Shown here: one piece after another, positions 9,073 to 18,144 of the stretch
How positions within the stretch are numbered: the stretch's first letter is position 1
Layout of the letters: every line of letters begins with the position of its first letter
DNA from: Clostridium_AD sp050717635
GTDB taxonomy: Bacteria; Bacillota; Clostridia; Clostridiales; Clostridiaceae
NCBI RefSeq assembly: GCF_050717635.1
Contig: NZ_JBOITO010000030.1
Coordinates: forward strand, 186,001-250,000
Direction: 5' to 3'
DNA: 64,000 nt
The notes under the pieces: model-generated
The model's input: the letters and a program-made list of their open reading frames with translations, nothing else
Databases searched by the model: none
Told to the model about the DNA's origin: nothing
Made by a program: the position numbers and the translations under genes

Positions 9073-10860
9073 CTACACTAAAATATATTTTTCACACTTA
9101 TTGTAAACTTCCGAGTCTCCTTGGACTGACATAACTGTTCCCTCTTCATTATATTCTTCCGATTCCACCTTTGATCCCCTATGTAAATAAGCCACCATTG
9201 CTTGATCGGTATAAGGGATTAGCACCTTAAAACTCTTAAGCGTATATGGAAGGTCTTTGCAAGCTTCTAATAATAACTCCTCTAGGTTAGTCCCAAATTT
9301 AGCTGATATTTCAATAGATTTAATATTTTTATATTTTTCTTTAATCATTAAAATATTCTCTTGTGAGGCCTTATCAATTTTATTTAAAAGAAGTATCATT
9401 GGCTTATCAAATGCATTTAATTCTGTTAAAACTTCATGTACAGCCTCTATCTGTAGCTCAGCATTACTAGAAGATACATCTACTACATGCATTAACAAAT
9501 CTGAATGTACCACTTCTTCAAGTGTTGATTTAAAAGCTTCCACTAAGTCATGGGGAAGTTTCCTTATAAATCCTACTGTATCTGTTACTGCTGCCACTCT
9601 ATTATCAGGTAATAATAATGCTCTTGTTGTTACGTCTAAGGTTGCAAAAAGCATATCTGCTTCAAACACTTTATCCTTTTGTACAACACTTTTAAGTGCT
9701 GCCAACTCACATAATGTGTTTCTAAGTGTGGATTTTCCAGAATTAGTATACCCTACTAAAGAAACTTTTGAAATACTTTCCCTACTTCTTTTTTCCCTTT
9801 GAACCCCTCTAATGTTTCTTATTTTTTCCAGTTCTTTATTTAATTCAAAAATACCATCTCTTATTCGTCTTTTGTCAATTTCTAATTTTTTCTCTCCAGG
9901 ACCCTTTGTTCCAATTCCCGCACCAGTTCGTGATAACATTGTTGAAAACCCAGTTAAACGTGGCAATCTATATTTTAATTGTGCAAGTTCAACTTGAATT
10001 TTTGCCTCCCTAGTCTTAGCTCTTCTCGCAAATATCTCTAGTATTAGTGTTGTTCTATCTATTACTTTACAACCAAGTACCTCTTCCAAATTTCTAACTT
10101 GTGAACCTGATAATTCATCATCAAAAATAACTAAATTTGCTCTTAGCGCTTGCCTTATAATGCCGATTTCTTCTGCTTTACCGCTGCCTATGTATAAAGC
10201 TGGGTCTATTTTGTGCTTCTTTTGAAGTATTGCATCTACAGTTTCCACATTACAAGCCTTTGCAAGTTCTCTAAGTTCTATTAAATCCTCTTCACTTTCA
10301 ATTCCTACTAAAACAGCTCTTTCTGCATCATCTTCAAGAATTTCATGTGTTTTCATCAATTTTTCCGTATGTTTAATTTTATCCGCTATATCATATTCCA
10401 TTATTTCGTTTATATTTAGAGGTCCTATTTCCTCTTCTATTAAAATATTATTTTCTATTCCACAAAAACCTACGTTATATTTTAAGATCTCTTTATCTTT
10501 TATTCCAATAGCCACAATACAATCTAACTTTAATTTTAAAAGTGCAGACATATCTAGTGCTGATAATCTAGAATTACCATTTGGGTGAGTATGTATTATT
10601 TTGACCCCAGATAATCTACTTTCTTTTATATCAATTATAGGAAGTTCCACTGTACTACTGTCACCAATAGCAAGGCTTATTATGTTTCCCTTTCTATCAA
10701 TTGCTGCACTGACTTCTCTATCTAAAGCTTTCGTTACCTGGACTAATATATCTACTAACTCTTCAGATAAGATACAATCTTTAGAAAGTCTTATCTCAGA
10801 AGCAGCTTCTAATTTGTTTAAAATTGAGTTCTTAACTCCATCAATATTTCCATATATCAT
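9073..10860 (-). CDS. hflX: HflX ribosome-associated GTPase with N-terminal JAMM-motif domain
   Basis: HflX is a GTPase that binds the 50S subunit and splits or rescues stalled ribosomes. The C-terminal ~420 residues hold the HflX domain (GSGKAEEIG, FDDELSGSQVRNLEE, GAGIGTKGPGEKKLE) and the GTPase motifs: GYTNSGKST (P-loop), DTVGFIRKLPH (G3) and LLNKID (NKxD). The protein is 595 residues, longer than the ~430 of E. coli HflX. The extra N-terminus (about 1-170) carries H90-T-H92, seven residues, S100, two residues, D103, which exactly matches the HxHx7SxxD JAMM zinc-protease pattern. E49 could be the catalytic glutamate. The gene is transcribed divergently from hpt. Confidence 0.93.
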   Translation of the reverse strand: MIYGNIDGVKNSILNKLEAASEIRLSKDCILSEELVDILVQVTKALDREVSAAIDRKGNIISLAIGDSSTVELPIIDIKESRLSGVKIIHTHPNGNSRLSALDMSALLKLKLDCIVAIGIKDKEILKYNVGFCGIENNILIEEEIGPLNINEIMEYDIADKIKHTEKLMKTHEILEDDAERAVLVGIESEEDLIELRELAKACNVETVDAILQKKHKIDPALYIGSGKAEEIGIIRQALRANLVIFDDELSGSQVRNLEEVLGCKVIDRTTLILEIFARRAKTREAKIQVELAQLKYRLPRLTGFSTMLSRTGAGIGTKGPGEKKLEIDKRRIRDGIFELNKELEKIRNIRGVQREKRSRESISKVSLVGYTNSGKSTLRNTLCELAALKSVVQKDKVFEADMLFATLDVTTRALLLPDNRVAAVTDTVGFIRKLPHDLVEAFKSTLEEVVHSDLLMHVVDVSSSNAELQIEAVHEVLTELNAFDKPMILLLNKIDKASQENILMIKEKYKNIKSIEISAKFGTNLEELLLEACKDLPYTLKSFKVLIPYTDQAMVAYLHRGSKVESEEYNEEGTVMSVQGDSEVYNKCEKYILV

Positions 10861-10912
10861 CTTAAATCACTCCATTCTAGTAATATTTAAATATTTTTTC
10901 CTATTCTTATAC

Positions 10913-10941
10913 TTGACAACTATCATATAATTTTATACCAT
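10913..10941 (+). promoter_or_regulatory. Probable sigma-A promoter of hpt
   Basis: TTGACA at 10913-10918 and TACCAT at 10936-10941 are separated by 17 bases, in the gap between divergent hflX and hpt. The -35 box is perfect; the -10 is a weaker match. Confidence 0.5.
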
Positions 10942-10982
10942 TAAAGCAATATTGTAAATATATATAGAGGGTGGGATTAACA

Positions 10983-11510
10983 TTGGATGATAAAAAAATA
11001 AATATTCTTATATCTAAAGAGCAAATTGATGAGCGAATCCAGCAACTTGGTGCAGAGCTTTCAAAAGATTATCATGGTAAAAAATTATATGTTTTATCAT
11101 TATTAAGAGGTAGTTTTATATATACTGCGGACCTTGTACGTCAAATCACCGTGCCTACAAAAATTGGCTTTATGACAACTTCAAGTTATGGTAATGGTGA
11201 GGAATCTTGCGGATCAATAAACGTTGTAAATGATATTCCTGATAACATAGAGGGTTTTGATGTGTTAGTGGTGGATGATATCGTCGATACTGGAATAACT
11301 ATGGATTGTGTTATGTCACGGGTACGTTCTTTAGGAGCTGCTTCAGTTAAATCTTGTGTTCTTTTAAATAAACCTCTACGACGAAAAATTAATATAACCC
11401 CTGATTATTGTTGTTTTGAAATTCCAGATCTTTTTGTAGTTGGATATGGTTTAAATTACGGAGACTATTATAGAAATATTCCCTATGTATTTAATTGGGA
11501 AGAAAAATAA
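10983..11510 (+). CDS. hpt: Hypoxanthine phosphoribosyltransferase
   Basis: Converts hypoxanthine or guanine plus PRPP to IMP or GMP in purine salvage, in the cytoplasm. The PRPP-binding loop is VLVVDDIVDTGITM (about 87-100), preceded by the SLLRGSFIYTADLVRQI substrate-loop region. Length (~175 residues) is normal. I prefer the TTG start at 10983 (then DDKKINILISKEQI), because GAGGGTGGG lies at the right distance upstream. The in-frame GTG at 10971 has the ribosome site directly against it. A strong bidirectional hairpin closes the gene. Confidence 0.93.
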   Translation: MDDKKINILISKEQIDERIQQLGAELSKDYHGKKLYVLSLLRGSFIYTADLVRQITVPTKIGFMTTSSYGNGEESCGSINVVNDIPDNIEGFDVLVVDDIVDTGITMDCVMSRVRSLGAASVKSCVLLNKPLRRKINITPDYCCFEIPDLFVVGYGLNYGDYYRNIPYVFNWEEK

Positions 11511-11548
11511 AAATAAAGTACGCTATTCGCGTACTTTATTTTTATTTT
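11504..11548. terminator. Bidirectional terminator between hpt and yunB
   Basis: Stem AAAATAAAGTACGC / GCGTACTTTATTTT with loop TATTC. A and T tracts flank both sides, so it can end hpt (plus) and yunB (minus). It overlaps both stop codons. Confidence 0.85.
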
Positions 11549-12221
11549 AATCGTTACCTGAATTAAACCCTGTACCCTTTAAATCTAACTGAATTGCAGT
11601 ACTGGGTATTTTTCCCACTATAATAGTTTCAGCAATTGGTATTTCGTGAACTACTTCAATATTGTTGCTCCTTAATGGAATAATTACCCTAATAGTAGTT
11701 TTTACTTTAACATATATTTTATGCCGTGTTTGATTAATACCTGCACTTTCAAATTCGGAAGAATATTTAGTTTCGACATATCCTATAGGCTGCATTTTTA
11801 CGGTTATATTAGGTCCATAATAAGATAGAATATTATTTCTTGTTACATAACCTACTGGAAGCTTTATACCTACCACACCTAATTCCTTCAATTGTTTTTG
11901 AGACTCTAAAGCCACATCACTTGCTATTTTATTCATTTTTAAAGTATCTGCCTTTAGCATCACAATATTCCCCTGCGAATCTTTATCCACCCTTATAATC
12001 TCGTCATAGTTAAATTGTTTGGAATATTCATTAATAATTGCTCTATTAACAATCTCTGTAGCTTTTGATCTCATTTCTGCATCCGCTACTACCATAACTG
12101 TTGGCATCACAGTTTTATCAAAAATATATATGAAAACAGTAAAATTTATCATTATTACGAATATAATTAATAATAGCTTAGATTTAGTTTTATTTTTATT
12201 TTTAATAATTATCACTTCCAT
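11547..12221 (-). CDS. yunB: Sporulation protein YunB
   Basis: YunB is a sigma-E-controlled sporulation protein of unknown biochemical role in Bacillus; its loss affects spore formation. The 224-residue protein has one N-terminal membrane helix (LLLIIFVIMINFTVFIYIF, about 16-36), then an extracytoplasmic domain. Recognisable blocks are MRSKATEIVNRAI, LPVGYVTRNNILSYYGP and INQTRHKIYVKV, plus the C-terminal PIAETIIVGKIPSTA. Length fits the family. It is convergent with hpt and divergent from the PBP gene. Confidence 0.85.
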   Translation of the reverse strand: MEVIIIKNKNKTKSKLLLIIFVIMINFTVFIYIFDKTVMPTVMVVADAEMRSKATEIVNRAIINEYSKQFNYDEIIRVDKDSQGNIVMLKADTLKMNKIASDVALESQKQLKELGVVGIKLPVGYVTRNNILSYYGPNITVKMQPIGYVETKYSSEFESAGINQTRHKIYVKVKTTIRVIIPLRSNNIEVVHEIPIAETIIVGKIPSTAIQLDLKGTGFNSGND

Positions 12222-12296
12222 GTAATGTTATACTTTATTATATGTAACACTTTTATTGTAAAGAATTAAATACAATACCAAATTAATTATTTTATA

Positions 12297-12305
12297 TGTT
12301 ATAAT
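12297..12305 (+). promoter_or_regulatory. Extended -10 promoter element of the PBP gene
   Basis: TGTTATAAT at 12297-12305 is an extended -10 box (TG-n-TATAAT), about 99 bases before the PBP start. No good -35 box is visible. Confidence 0.4.
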
Positions 12306-12403
12306 ATTAAAAGCTATCATAGTTAAATAATGTGAATTTATATACTTAAAGATAACTATTAATAAATATCATCTACTTCAGGAACATATAAGGAGGATAC
12401 TTA

Positions 12404-14872
12404 ATGGATAATAATAATAATAGTAGTAATAAAACTAATAAGACTAATAAAACTACTAAGAAGAAAAAAAAGGTAAGTGGGTGGAAAATTTTTAGAACCA
12501 TTGTTTTTACTGTGTTTTTTATAACGCTAATAATTAGTGTAGCTGTGGGTGGAGTAGTCCTGGCTATGGTAAAAACAGCTCCTAGCTTAGATATTAATGA
12601 ATTTTTAAAATTAGATGAGCCTTCAATAATACTTGATGACGCTGATAAAAAAGTTGATGAATACATCACATCAGAAAGAAGAGTTAATATATCTATTAAG
12701 AATGTACCAGACAATCTTAAATATGCCTTTATAAGTATCGAAGATTTTAGATTTGAATCCCACCCTGGTATTGACGTAAAAAGACTAGGTGGTGCTATAT
12801 TTAATGATATAAAAATAAAAGTAACGGGTAGTGATGCTAGTCTCCAAGGGGCATCAACCATTACTCAACAATTGGTAAAATACAGAATGTTTTTAGAAGA
12901 TTCTATGAATAACCGAACTAGTATAAAGCGAAAAATCCAAGAAATGACACTATCCCTTCAGCTTGAGAAAGTTTTGAGTAAAGAGCAAATTTTAGAGACT
13001 TATTTAAATACTATTTTCCTAGGAGGAAGAGCACACGGTATAGAAGCTGCTTCACAGCAATATTTTGGTAAATCCATTAACGATTTGTCCTTAAAACAAT
13101 ATGCTTTTATAGCTAGTGCTGCACAAAATCCTACCAATTCATATGCTTTGACTAATAAAGCCTATAAGGCTAAAAAAGTGTTTGTTTCAGCTAGAACAAA
13201 CGCTGTTCTAGCGAACATGTTCAAGTACGGAAAAATTGATAAGAAACAGTTAGACTTAGCTATTGCAGAAGAATTAAAGTTTAGTTTTCCAACAACAGAT
13301 GCAAATAAAATGAACTATGAGTATTTTTCTAGACCTGTAATTACTCAAGTTACTGAAGATTTAATGAAAAAATATAGTATTAGCAAAGCAGAAGCACAAT
13401 CAAGACTTATGTATGATGGATTACAAATTCATTCAACTATGAATACTACGATGCAAAATGCATCACAGAAGCTAATTGATGAAGCAATAAAATCGAATAA
13501 AACAAAAACAAAAAATCCAGAACTACAAGCCTCTACTGTTATCATAGATTATCATACAGGTGAAGTTAAAACAATTATAGGAGGACGTAGCGGCCAAGGC
13601 CCTATGACCCACAATAGAGCAGCATCTAATAGTTTCTTAAAGGCTCCTGGGTCAACGATTAAGCCTCTAACTGTATATGGGCCAGCGATTGATACAAAGC
13701 TCGCTACAGCTTCTACCGTTATTGAAGATTCACCTTTCTCAGATGCGCTTGCGAAAGAGCTTGGTGGTAACAACGGTCCATGGGACCTTAAAAATTCTCC
13801 AAATAAATATAGAGGATATACTACTCTAAGAGATTGTTTGAAATATTCTATTAATATAGCAGCAGCAAAAATAGTGCACAATATTGGTATGAAAACTAGT
13901 ATAGCTTATGGTGAAAAATTCGGACTTGAGCTAAATAAAGCTGATACAGGCAGCATTTCTGCCATAGCCCTTGGAGAATTACACGGAACAAATCCGCTCA
14001 CTATGGCATCAGCCTATGGTGTCTTTGGTAACAACGGAATGCGTTCTGCTCCAAGGTTATACACCGAGGTAATTGATAGAACTGGCAAAGTATTACTCCA
14101 AACAACATATGATCCAAAACCTGTTTTATCCCCACAAAGTGCTTATATAATGTACGATTTATTAAAAGGTCCTGTAACTTCTGGTGGTACTGGAACAAAT
14201 GCTGGATTTAGTGATATGCCTGTTAGAGGTAAAACTGGTACATCTTCCGATTCAAAAAACTTATGGTTTGTTGGCTTAACTCCATATTACTCTGCAGCAG
14301 TTTGGATTGGAACGGATAATGGATTTGATTCAATTACAGGCATTGGTAGTAACGGCGCAGCTGCGGTATGGTCAAAAATTATGAAAAGTGCACATACCTC
14401 ACTTCCAGTTAAAAATATAGAAAGACCTTCTGGTATATCATCCTATATGGTATCAAAGGATTCAGGAAATATACCTTCAGATTTAACTAATAAAGACCCA
14501 AGAGGAAACAGAATTTACTCCGAACTATTTATTAATGGAACTCAACCAAAAACAATTGATTCCATTCATGTTCAGGCTCAAGTTATAAAAGATCCTACTA
14601 GTGGCAAATACGTCCTAGCATCAGAATTTTCGCCACCAGATAAGGTTGAAACAAGAGTTTTTATAAGGAGAGACTATAAACCTAAGGTAAAGTTAGAAGA
14701 TGCTGATTATGTATTACCAACCGCCGTTGATACTTTTTCAAAGGAAATTCCTCCTGTGGTTGAACCTCCAGTAATTGAACCACCAGTGGTTGACCCTCCT
14801 GTGGTTGACCCTCCAGTGATTGATCCTCCAGTGGATGACCCTCCAGTGGTTGATCCTCCTATTGACAATTAA
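12404..14872 (+). CDS. pbpA: Class A penicillin-binding protein (bifunctional transglycosylase/transpeptidase)
   Basis: Polymerises and cross-links peptidoglycan on the outer face of the membrane. The 822-residue protein has an Asn/Lys/Thr-rich cytoplasmic start, a membrane helix (about 30-56) and a GT51 transglycosylase domain. Its motifs are SIEDFRFESHPG (catalytic E113), GASTITQQLVK (149-159) and RKIQEMTLSLQLEK. The transpeptidase domain follows: SxxK at S417-K420 (APGSTIKPL), SIN (in KYSINIAAAK) and KTGTSS near 608. The C-terminus is a tandem run of EPPV/DPPV units, probably wall-spanning. An AAGGAGG site precedes the ATG. It is not linked to a division operon here. Confidence 0.94.
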   Translation: MDNNNNSSNKTNKTNKTTKKKKKVSGWKIFRTIVFTVFFITLIISVAVGGVVLAMVKTAPSLDINEFLKLDEPSIILDDADKKVDEYITSERRVNISIKNVPDNLKYAFISIEDFRFESHPGIDVKRLGGAIFNDIKIKVTGSDASLQGASTITQQLVKYRMFLEDSMNNRTSIKRKIQEMTLSLQLEKVLSKEQILETYLNTIFLGGRAHGIEAASQQYFGKSINDLSLKQYAFIASAAQNPTNSYALTNKAYKAKKVFVSARTNAVLANMFKYGKIDKKQLDLAIAEELKFSFPTTDANKMNYEYFSRPVITQVTEDLMKKYSISKAEAQSRLMYDGLQIHSTMNTTMQNASQKLIDEAIKSNKTKTKNPELQASTVIIDYHTGEVKTIIGGRSGQGPMTHNRAASNSFLKAPGSTIKPLTVYGPAIDTKLATASTVIEDSPFSDALAKELGGNNGPWDLKNSPNKYRGYTTLRDCLKYSINIAAAKIVHNIGMKTSIAYGEKFGLELNKADTGSISAIALGELHGTNPLTMASAYGVFGNNGMRSAPRLYTEVIDRTGKVLLQTTYDPKPVLSPQSAYIMYDLLKGPVTSGGTGTNAGFSDMPVRGKTGTSSDSKNLWFVGLTPYYSAAVWIGTDNGFDSITGIGSNGAAAVWSKIMKSAHTSLPVKNIERPSGISSYMVSKDSGNIPSDLTNKDPRGNRIYSELFINGTQPKTIDSIHVQAQVIKDPTSGKYVLASEFSPPDKVETRVFIRRDYKPKVKLEDADYVLPTAVDTFSKEIPPVVEPPVIEPPVVDPPVVDPPVIDPPVDDPPVVDPPIDN
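14748..14868 (+). repeat. In-frame tandem repeats encoding PP-V/I-x-D/E units
   Basis: About ten 12-base units of the type CCTCCAGTGGTTGAC encode a PPVVDPPVID-like tail at the end of the PBP. Units differ mainly at third positions and in V/I or D/E choice. Such arrays can change length by slippage. Confidence 0.85.
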
Positions 14873-14913
14873 GGTAAAGATAAAAGACAGATACTACTAC
14901 GCCTTAATATAAA

Positions 14914-14960
14914 TAAAAACTGCTATTAAATACAAATTGTATTTGATAGCAGTTTTTTTT
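14914..14960. terminator. Bidirectional terminator between the PBP gene and spoVAE
   Basis: Stem AAAAACTGCTATTAAATAC / GTATTTGATAGCAGTTTTT with an eight-T tract on the plus side and A-tracts on the other. It sits between convergent genes and touches the spoVAE stop codon. Confidence 0.88.
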
Positions 14961-15318
14961 ACCCTTTAGATTTAGAAGTGAATATTAAAGCCATAACATA
15001 ACCAAAAAAAATTGCAGCAGTAATGCCACCAGCAGTGCCCTTTATCCCGCCGGTAAACGCTCCTACAAGGCCAGCTTCATCCACTTCCTTCATTACACTT
15101 TTAGCCAAACTAAATCCAAACCCTGGAAGCGGTATACTTGCTCCAGCCTTGCCATATTCTATCACTACATCATATACATTTAATGCACCTAATACTACTC
15201 CAGCAGTTACAAATAAAACTAATATACGCGCTGGAGTTAATTTAGTAGTGTCCATAAGTATTTGACCTATTACACAAATTATACCCCCAACTATAAAGGA
15301 CATAATATAATTGTTCAT
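14959..15318 (-). CDS. spoVAE: Stage V sporulation protein AE
   Basis: A small membrane subunit of the SpoVA channel, which moves calcium-dipicolinate into the forespore and releases it at germination. The 119-residue protein is mostly membrane helices (YIMSFIVGGIICVIGQIL, ILVLFVTAGVVLGALNVY, GGITAAIFFGYVMALIF). The loop GAGIPLPGFG-like segment (GASIPLPGFGFSLAKSVMKE) is shared with SpoVAC. It is last of spoVAC-VAD-VAE, directly after spoVAD. Confidence 0.93.
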   Translation of the reverse strand: MNNYIMSFIVGGIICVIGQILMDTTKLTPARILVLFVTAGVVLGALNVYDVVIEYGKAGASIPLPGFGFSLAKSVMKEVDEAGLVGAFTGGIKGTAGGITAAIFFGYVMALIFTSKSKG

Positions 15319-16335
15319 TCACTCGCCTCCAAACTCTATTGAAACAGCATGAGCTACGCCTGGTATTGTTTCTCCCTGTAAAGCAGAAGTTGTACTGAGA
15401 AGGGCTCCTGTAGAAACTAACAATATCCTTTTAAACTTGCCCTTTAGCATGTTTTTGTATAAGTAACCTGTTGCCACCACCGCAGAACATCCACAACCAC
15501 TACCGCCAGCATTAGTTCCTTGTTTTTGTGCATCAAAAATTTGCTCACCACAGTCAATATAACGACCTTTCATATCGTAATTATATTCTAAAAGCAATTC
15601 TTCTGTAAATTGTCTTCCTACCATGCCCAAATCCCCTGTGGCAATAATATCATAATCCGAAGGTTTTCTACCCATGTCCATAAAGTGTTGTTTAATGGTA
15701 TCTACAGCTGCTGGTGCCATAGAAACTCCCATATTGTTTACATCTGTTATTCCGTAGTCTTTAACCTTTCCAATTGTAACATGAGTAACACATGGGAAGT
15801 TACCTCTTTTGCCCAAAACCATTGCTCCTGAACCTGTAACTGTCCATTGCGCTGTTGGAGCTCTCTGGCTTCCCATTTCAAGTGGCAATCTATATTGTCT
15901 TTCAGCAGCGGAGAAATGCGATGAGGTAGCTGCTACAATGTAATTAGCAAATCCACCTTCCATTATCATTGCCCCCACACTTAATGACTCTGCCATGGTT
16001 GAACACGCTCCATAAAGTCCTAAGAATGGTATGTTTAAATCTCTAGCTGCAAAAGTTGAAGAGAATAACTGGTTTAATAAATCCCCTGCTAATAAATAAT
16101 TTATATCAGTTTCTTTTAATTTTGCTTTTTTTATACTCTCTGATATCGCAGTATACATAAGACTTGTTTCAGCTTTTTCAAAACTTTCTGTACCGTTAAG
16201 ATCGTCTTCTAAAATTCTATCAAAATACTTTGAAAGTGGTCCCTGCCCTTCCTTGGGACCAACTATATTATAAGTACTAATAATTCTAGGTTTACTCTCA
16301 ATTTCTACCGTCTGATCACCGATTCTTCTACCCAT
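15319..16335 (-). CDS. spoVAD: Stage V sporulation protein AD
   Basis: A soluble, thiolase-fold protein that binds dipicolinic acid and is part of the SpoVA complex at the spore inner membrane. The 338 residues show the thiolase-like blocks GLYGACSTMAESLSVGA (Cys in the usual thiolase position), GSGAMVLG, ATGDLGMVGR and GSGCGCSAVVATGY. Length is normal. It abuts spoVAE on one side and lies 6 bases from spoVAC on the other, so the three are one operon. Confidence 0.95.
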   Translation of the reverse strand: MGRRIGDQTVEIESKPRIISTYNIVGPKEGQGPLSKYFDRILEDDLNGTESFEKAETSLMYTAISESIKKAKLKETDINYLLAGDLLNQLFSSTFAARDLNIPFLGLYGACSTMAESLSVGAMIMEGGFANYIVAATSSHFSAAERQYRLPLEMGSQRAPTAQWTVTGSGAMVLGKRGNFPCVTHVTIGKVKDYGITDVNNMGVSMAPAAVDTIKQHFMDMGRKPSDYDIIATGDLGMVGRQFTEELLLEYNYDMKGRYIDCGEQIFDAQKQGTNAGGSGCGCSAVVATGYLYKNMLKGKFKRILLVSTGALLSTTSALQGETIPGVAHAVSIEFGGE

Positions 16336-16341
16336 TTAAAG

Positions 16342-16794
16342 TCACCACCTAAAAAAATAATATAAAATTCCAACAATTACTGATGAACCAATACCATAAA
16401 CCAAAACCGGGCCTGCAATAATAAACATTTTAGCTGCTACTCCAAAAACAAAACCCTCTTTTTTAAATTCCATAGCCGGTGCAACAATGGAGTTTGCAAA
16501 GCCAGTAATTGGAACAACAGAACCTGCTCCTGCAAAATCGCCTAGTTTGTCATATATACCTATGCCAGTAAGTATAGCTCCTAAAAATATCATAACTATG
16601 GAAACGTAAGTCCCTAGTTCATCTTTAGGAACCCCCATACTGGCGAAAATATCGCTGACAAATTGACCAATTACACATATCGTTCCTCCAACCCAAAAAG
16701 CATTAAAACAATGCATAACTAAATTAGGTTTAGGATTATTATTAGAATTAAGGCTGTCAAATTTTTTTCTTATTATTTTTTCATCTACTTCCAC
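16342..16794 (-). CDS. spoVAC: Stage V sporulation protein AC
   Basis: A membrane subunit of the SpoVA dipicolinate channel; in Bacillus SpoVAC behaves as a mechanosensitive channel in germination. The 150-residue protein has a polar N-terminus, then about four membrane helices and the loop GAGSVVPITGFANSIVAPAMEFKKEG, typical of the family (quoted in part). The start is the GTG at 16792-16794, with AAGGAGG 8 bases upstream. A long hairpin separates it from sigF, suggesting that the spoVA genes are partly expressed from their own forespore promoter, although I could not identify one. Confidence 0.94.
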   Translation of the reverse strand: MEVDEKIIRKKFDSLNSNNNPKPNLVMHCFNAFWVGGTICVIGQFVSDIFASMGVPKDELGTYVSIVMIFLGAILTGIGIYDKLGDFAGAGSVVPITGFANSIVAPAMEFKKEGFVFGVAAKMFIIAGPVLVYGIGSSVIVGILYYFFRW

Positions 16795-16861
16795 AAAATG
16801 GCCTCCTTATAGTTGAATAAAGTAGTCTCTTTGTTATTGTTTACATTAATATTATTTTTAG

Positions 16862-16941
16862 TCAAAAAAAATAAGATGAATTTATAAATAAACAACTTCA
16901 AATTTGCCTATTGAAGTTGTTTATCTAATTTTCATCTTATC
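16862..16941 (-). terminator. Long two-part terminator between sigF and spoVAC
   Basis: An inner stem AAACAACTTCAA / TTGAAGTTGTTT (16890-16922) is enclosed by an outer stem ATAAGATGAA / TTCATCTTAT. On the minus strand the structure is followed by TTTTTTTTGAC. It overlaps the sigF stop codon and should end most spoIIA transcripts. Confidence 0.85.
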
Positions 16942-17692
16942 CACTCAATTTTTCTTTCATTATTTTCAAAACTTTCTTTTCTATTCTTGATACCTGTACT
17001 TGGCTAATCCCCATCATTTTTGCCACTTGAATTTGTGTATTATCTTTAAAATATCTAAGCATAATTATTTGCCTTGATTTTGCATCAAGTTTTCTAAGTG
17101 CTTCTTTAAGAGCTATTTTGTCTAAAACCTCATTATCCTCTTCGTATTTTTCACTTAATTTATCTATTAGTAAAACCGGTGCACCATCCTCTTGGTGTAT
17201 AGTATCAAATAAATACTGCATATTACTAGCAGATTCTAGTGCATATACTATATCTTCTTTTGATACTCCTGAGAATACCGATAGTTCTTCAATAGTTGGG
17301 TCTCTACCCAATTCTTTTGTTAGAGTATCTTTATCATAATGTAATTTTCGCGCAGTATTTTTAACACTTCTACTTACTTTTATAATTCCATCATCCCTAA
17401 GAAATCTTTTAATTTCTCCTATTATCATAGGCACGGCGTATGTAGAAAATTTTACATTATATTTAGTATCAAAATTTTTAATTGCTTTTACAAGCCCAAT
17501 ACACCCAATTTGAAAAATATCATCATACTCATAACCTCTATTTAGAAACTTTTTACTAATTGAAGCAGCTAAGGGTAAATTCATTTCTACTAACCTATCT
17601 AGTGCACCAGGTTCTCCTATTTTAGCCATTTCAATAAGATGCACATTGTCATCATAATTATAATTATTTTTTCTCACTATTTTTTGATCCAT
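16937..17692 (-). CDS. sigF: RNA polymerase sporulation sigma factor sigma-F
   Basis: The first forespore-specific sigma factor. The 251-residue protein has region 2 (YDDIFQIGCIGLVKAIKNFD, KFSTYAVPMIIGEIKRFLRDDG), region 3 (GRDPTIEELSVFSGVSKEDI) and region 4 (LDAKSRQIIMLRYFKDNTQIQVAKMMGISQVQVSRIEKKVL, in parts). It ends the spoIIA operon: SpoIIAB holds sigma-F inactive until SpoIIAA frees it. Genes are spaced 10-13 bases apart, as is usual. Confidence 0.97.
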   Translation of the reverse strand: MDQKIVRKNNYNYDDNVHLIEMAKIGEPGALDRLVEMNLPLAASISKKFLNRGYEYDDIFQIGCIGLVKAIKNFDTKYNVKFSTYAVPMIIGEIKRFLRDDGIIKVSRSVKNTARKLHYDKDTLTKELGRDPTIEELSVFSGVSKEDIVYALESASNMQYLFDTIHQEDGAPVLLIDKLSEKYEEDNEVLDKIALKEALRKLDAKSRQIIMLRYFKDNTQIQVAKMMGISQVQVSRIEKKVLKIMKEKLSG

Positions 17693-17702
17693 AATATTCC
17701 AC

Positions 17703-18131
17703 CTAACTTAAAGGAGTAAATAGTTTTTTCATAATTATACTTGTTCCCCTACCTTTTTCAGACTTCACTTCTAAGCTATCCATAAAAGTATCCATCACAG
17801 TAAACCCCATACCTGATCTTTCTAAATCTGGGCGTGATGTGTAGAGTGGTTGAAGAGCTTCCTCTAAATTATCTATTCCTTTTCCTAAGTCGCTTACTAT
17901 CACTGTTAATTCATTTTCATCAATAGTGGCTTCGATAGTTATCATTTCCTCTTCGCTATCATATCCATGAATAATTGCATTTGTAACTGCTTCTGATACC
18001 GCTGTTTTAACATCGTTAATCTCTTCAATTGTAGGATCTAATTGGGTAGCAAATGCTGCTACTGCGACTCTTGCAAATCCTTCATTTTGCGATTTACTTA
18101 AAAATTCAATTTTTATTTTATTGTGACACAT
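17703..18131 (-). CDS. spoIIAB: Anti-sigma-F factor and serine kinase SpoIIAB
   Basis: Binds sigma-F and phosphorylates SpoIIAA on serine. The 142-residue GHKL-type ATPase shows the N-box VSEAVTNAIIHGY (about 46-58), DLGKGIDNLEEA (G1) and SGMGFTVMDTFMD (G2). Length is normal. It is the middle gene of the spoIIA operon. Confidence 0.97.
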   Translation of the reverse strand: MCHNKIKIEFLSKSQNEGFARVAVAAFATQLDPTIEEINDVKTAVSEAVTNAIIHGYDSEEEMITIEATIDENELTVIVSDLGKGIDNLEEALQPLYTSRPDLERSGMGFTVMDTFMDSLEVKSEKGRGTSIIMKKLFTPLS

Positions 18132-18144
18132 TTTAATCCCCCCA

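Noticed and set aside
12373..12861. Minus-strand frame of 162 codons opposite the PBP gene
   Set aside because: It is a shadow of the well-supported PBP coding sequence.
14748..14868. CRISPR-like array
   Set aside because: The units are contiguous 12-base in-frame repeats with no spacers and encode the PBP tail.
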